Assembly (NCBI GenBank): GCA_018715545.1
Contig: DVLK01000066.1
Coordinates: 1-15,397 of the forward strand
DNA length: 15,397 bases
Direction of reading: 5' to 3'
Source: Candidatus Caccovivens faecavium
Lineage (GTDB): Bacteria > Bacillota > Clostridia > Christensenellales > UBA1242
The notes below the pieces were generated by a model that saw only the letters and a program-made list of their open reading frames with translations, was not told the origin of the DNA and made no database searches. A program made the translations under genes and the position numbers. Positions 15,030 through 15,397 of this stretch are shown piece by piece (the first letter of the stretch is position 1; every line of letters begins with the position of its first letter).

Positions 15030-15177
15030 ATTATCGGAAGTTGAGCCAAGCGTGGCATAGCCACATTTGAGCGAAACTGATGTTTATACAAACTGTGATG
15101 GCGGGCAAGGCACGCAAAATTCGTTAGAATTTATTAAAATTTTATGCTAATAAAATTTTAACATCGCATAGTTTATA
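15030..15177 (+). repeat. Structured tandem element, copy 3 (most diverged)
   Basis: P1 is AGTT (15039-15042) with AACT (15075-15078); the tip is GTGGC (15052-15056) with GCCAC (15060-15064), loop ATA. P2 is TGTGATG (15094-15100) with CATCGCA (15162-15168) and includes one U-G pair valid only on the plus strand. The first enclosed hairpin is weak (GCG 15101-15103 with CGC 15113-15115). The second is AAATTC (15117-15122) with GAATTT (15127-15132), loop GTTA, a wholly different sequence from copies 1-2 but again a 6-bp tetraloop stem. The third keeps the TAAAATTTTAT stem (15135-15160), loop GCTA. The right boundary is approximate. Confidence 0.75.
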
Positions 15178-15233
15178 TACAAGCACTTTTTCATACAAAT
15201 TAAAAGAAAGAATAACCAACGCTCTCACACAAC

Positions 15234-15262
15234 TTGACAAAGCATAACAAAATAACTATAAT
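15234..15262 (+). promoter_or_regulatory. Consensus sigma70 promoter of the tRNA-Leu gene
   Basis: A perfect TTGACA (15234-15239) and a perfect TATAAT (15257-15262) are 17 nt apart. A second TATAAT lies at 15269-15274. The tRNA begins 14 nt after the first -10, so the precursor has a very short 5' leader. Confidence 0.88.
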
Positions 15263-15276
15263 TTAAGATATAATAT

Positions 15277-15362
15277 GCGGATATGGCGGAATGGCAGACG
15301 CGCTAGGTTCAGGTCCTAGTGAGAGCAATCTCATGCAGGTTCAACTCCTGTTATCCGCACCA
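15277..15362 (+). tRNA. tRNA-Leu (anticodon CAG)
   Basis: The acceptor stem is GCGGATA (15277-15283) with TATCCGC (15352-15358), followed by A and an encoded CCA (15360-15362). The anticodon stem is CTAGG (15303-15307) with CCTAG (15315-15319), the loop is TTCAGGT, and anticodon CAG (15310-15312) reads CUG. A long variable arm, GAGA/TCTC around GCAA, marks a class II tRNA, consistent with leucine. The T-loop is TTCAACT. Confidence 0.96.
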
Positions 15363-15366
15363 AGTG

Positions 15367-15397
15367 AGAGCAATCCGAACCGCTGGGTTGCTCTTTT
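15367..15397 (+). terminator. Terminator of tRNA-Leu
   Basis: A stem of about 10 bp (15367-15376 with 15385-15394, one G-T pair, loop 15377-15384) leads into a T-run that continues to the window edge. The left arm GAGAGCAATC repeats the variable-arm sequence of the tRNA itself (15321-15330). Confidence 0.8.

Noticed and set aside
14741..15177. CRISPR array
   Set aside because: The repeats are over 140 bp and directly abutting, with no unique spacers and no cas genes.
14741..15362. Mobile element integrated at the tRNA gene
   Set aside because: No integrase, no duplicated tRNA 3' end within the array, and the array lies upstream of the tRNA, not at its 3' end.

Overview
The window looks like chromosomal DNA from a low-GC Gram-positive bacterium, most likely an uncultured Bacillota/Clostridia-type lineage. 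The evidence is high A+T content, strong AGGAG-type ribosome binding sites, sigma70 promoters with 17-bp spacing, a HelD-type helicase, a tRNA with encoded CCA, and large membrane-anchored surface proteins without an outer-membrane export apparatus. The standard code is used (TAA/TAG stops, TGG for Trp). Two genes start with TTG.

Layout. (1) 36-2150: a HelD-like RNA polymerase recycling helicase with its own extended -10 promoter and terminator. (2) 2151-2625: an AT-rich gap with a cluster of DnaA-box matches, then a strong promoter and a hairpin-forming leader for the next operon. (3) 2626-5646: hisS-metG, two aminoacyl-tRNA synthetases 33 nt apart, ending at a bidirectional hairpin terminator. 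(4) 12604 down to 5750 (minus strand): a two-gene operon of surface proteins, a 320-aa single-pass protein followed 5 nt later by a 1935-aa N-anchored, beta-strand-rich protein built from units of about 423 aa. Its promoter carries a perfect inverted repeat over the -10. (5) 14730 down to 12667 (minus strand): a compact operon of an MGMT-type alkyltransferase, a DUF4186 protein and a TrmA/RlmD-family RNA m5U methyltransferase. The genes overlap by 23 and 11 nt. (6) 14741-15177: three tandem copies of a 141-148 bp element. (7) 15234-15397: promoter, class II tRNA-Leu(CAG) and terminator.

How it fits together. Regions 1, 3, 5 and 7 are mostly information-processing and repair housekeeping: RNA polymerase recycling, tRNA charging, tRNA, RNA methylation and alkylation repair. 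Region 4 is a lineage-specific surface module of unknown role. Its internal 624-bp repeat (208 codons, about 91% identical protein, no indels) indicates recent duplication or gene conversion.

The best candidate for something undescribed is region 6. Each copy can fold into an upstream stem-loop, then a 7-bp stem closing three short hairpins. Several helices differ in sequence between copies yet stay paired, and G-T pairs fall in the orientation that works only if the plus strand is the RNA. I do not recognise it as a known RNA family. Second are the giant repeat protein with its partner, and the DnaA-box cluster upstream of hisS.
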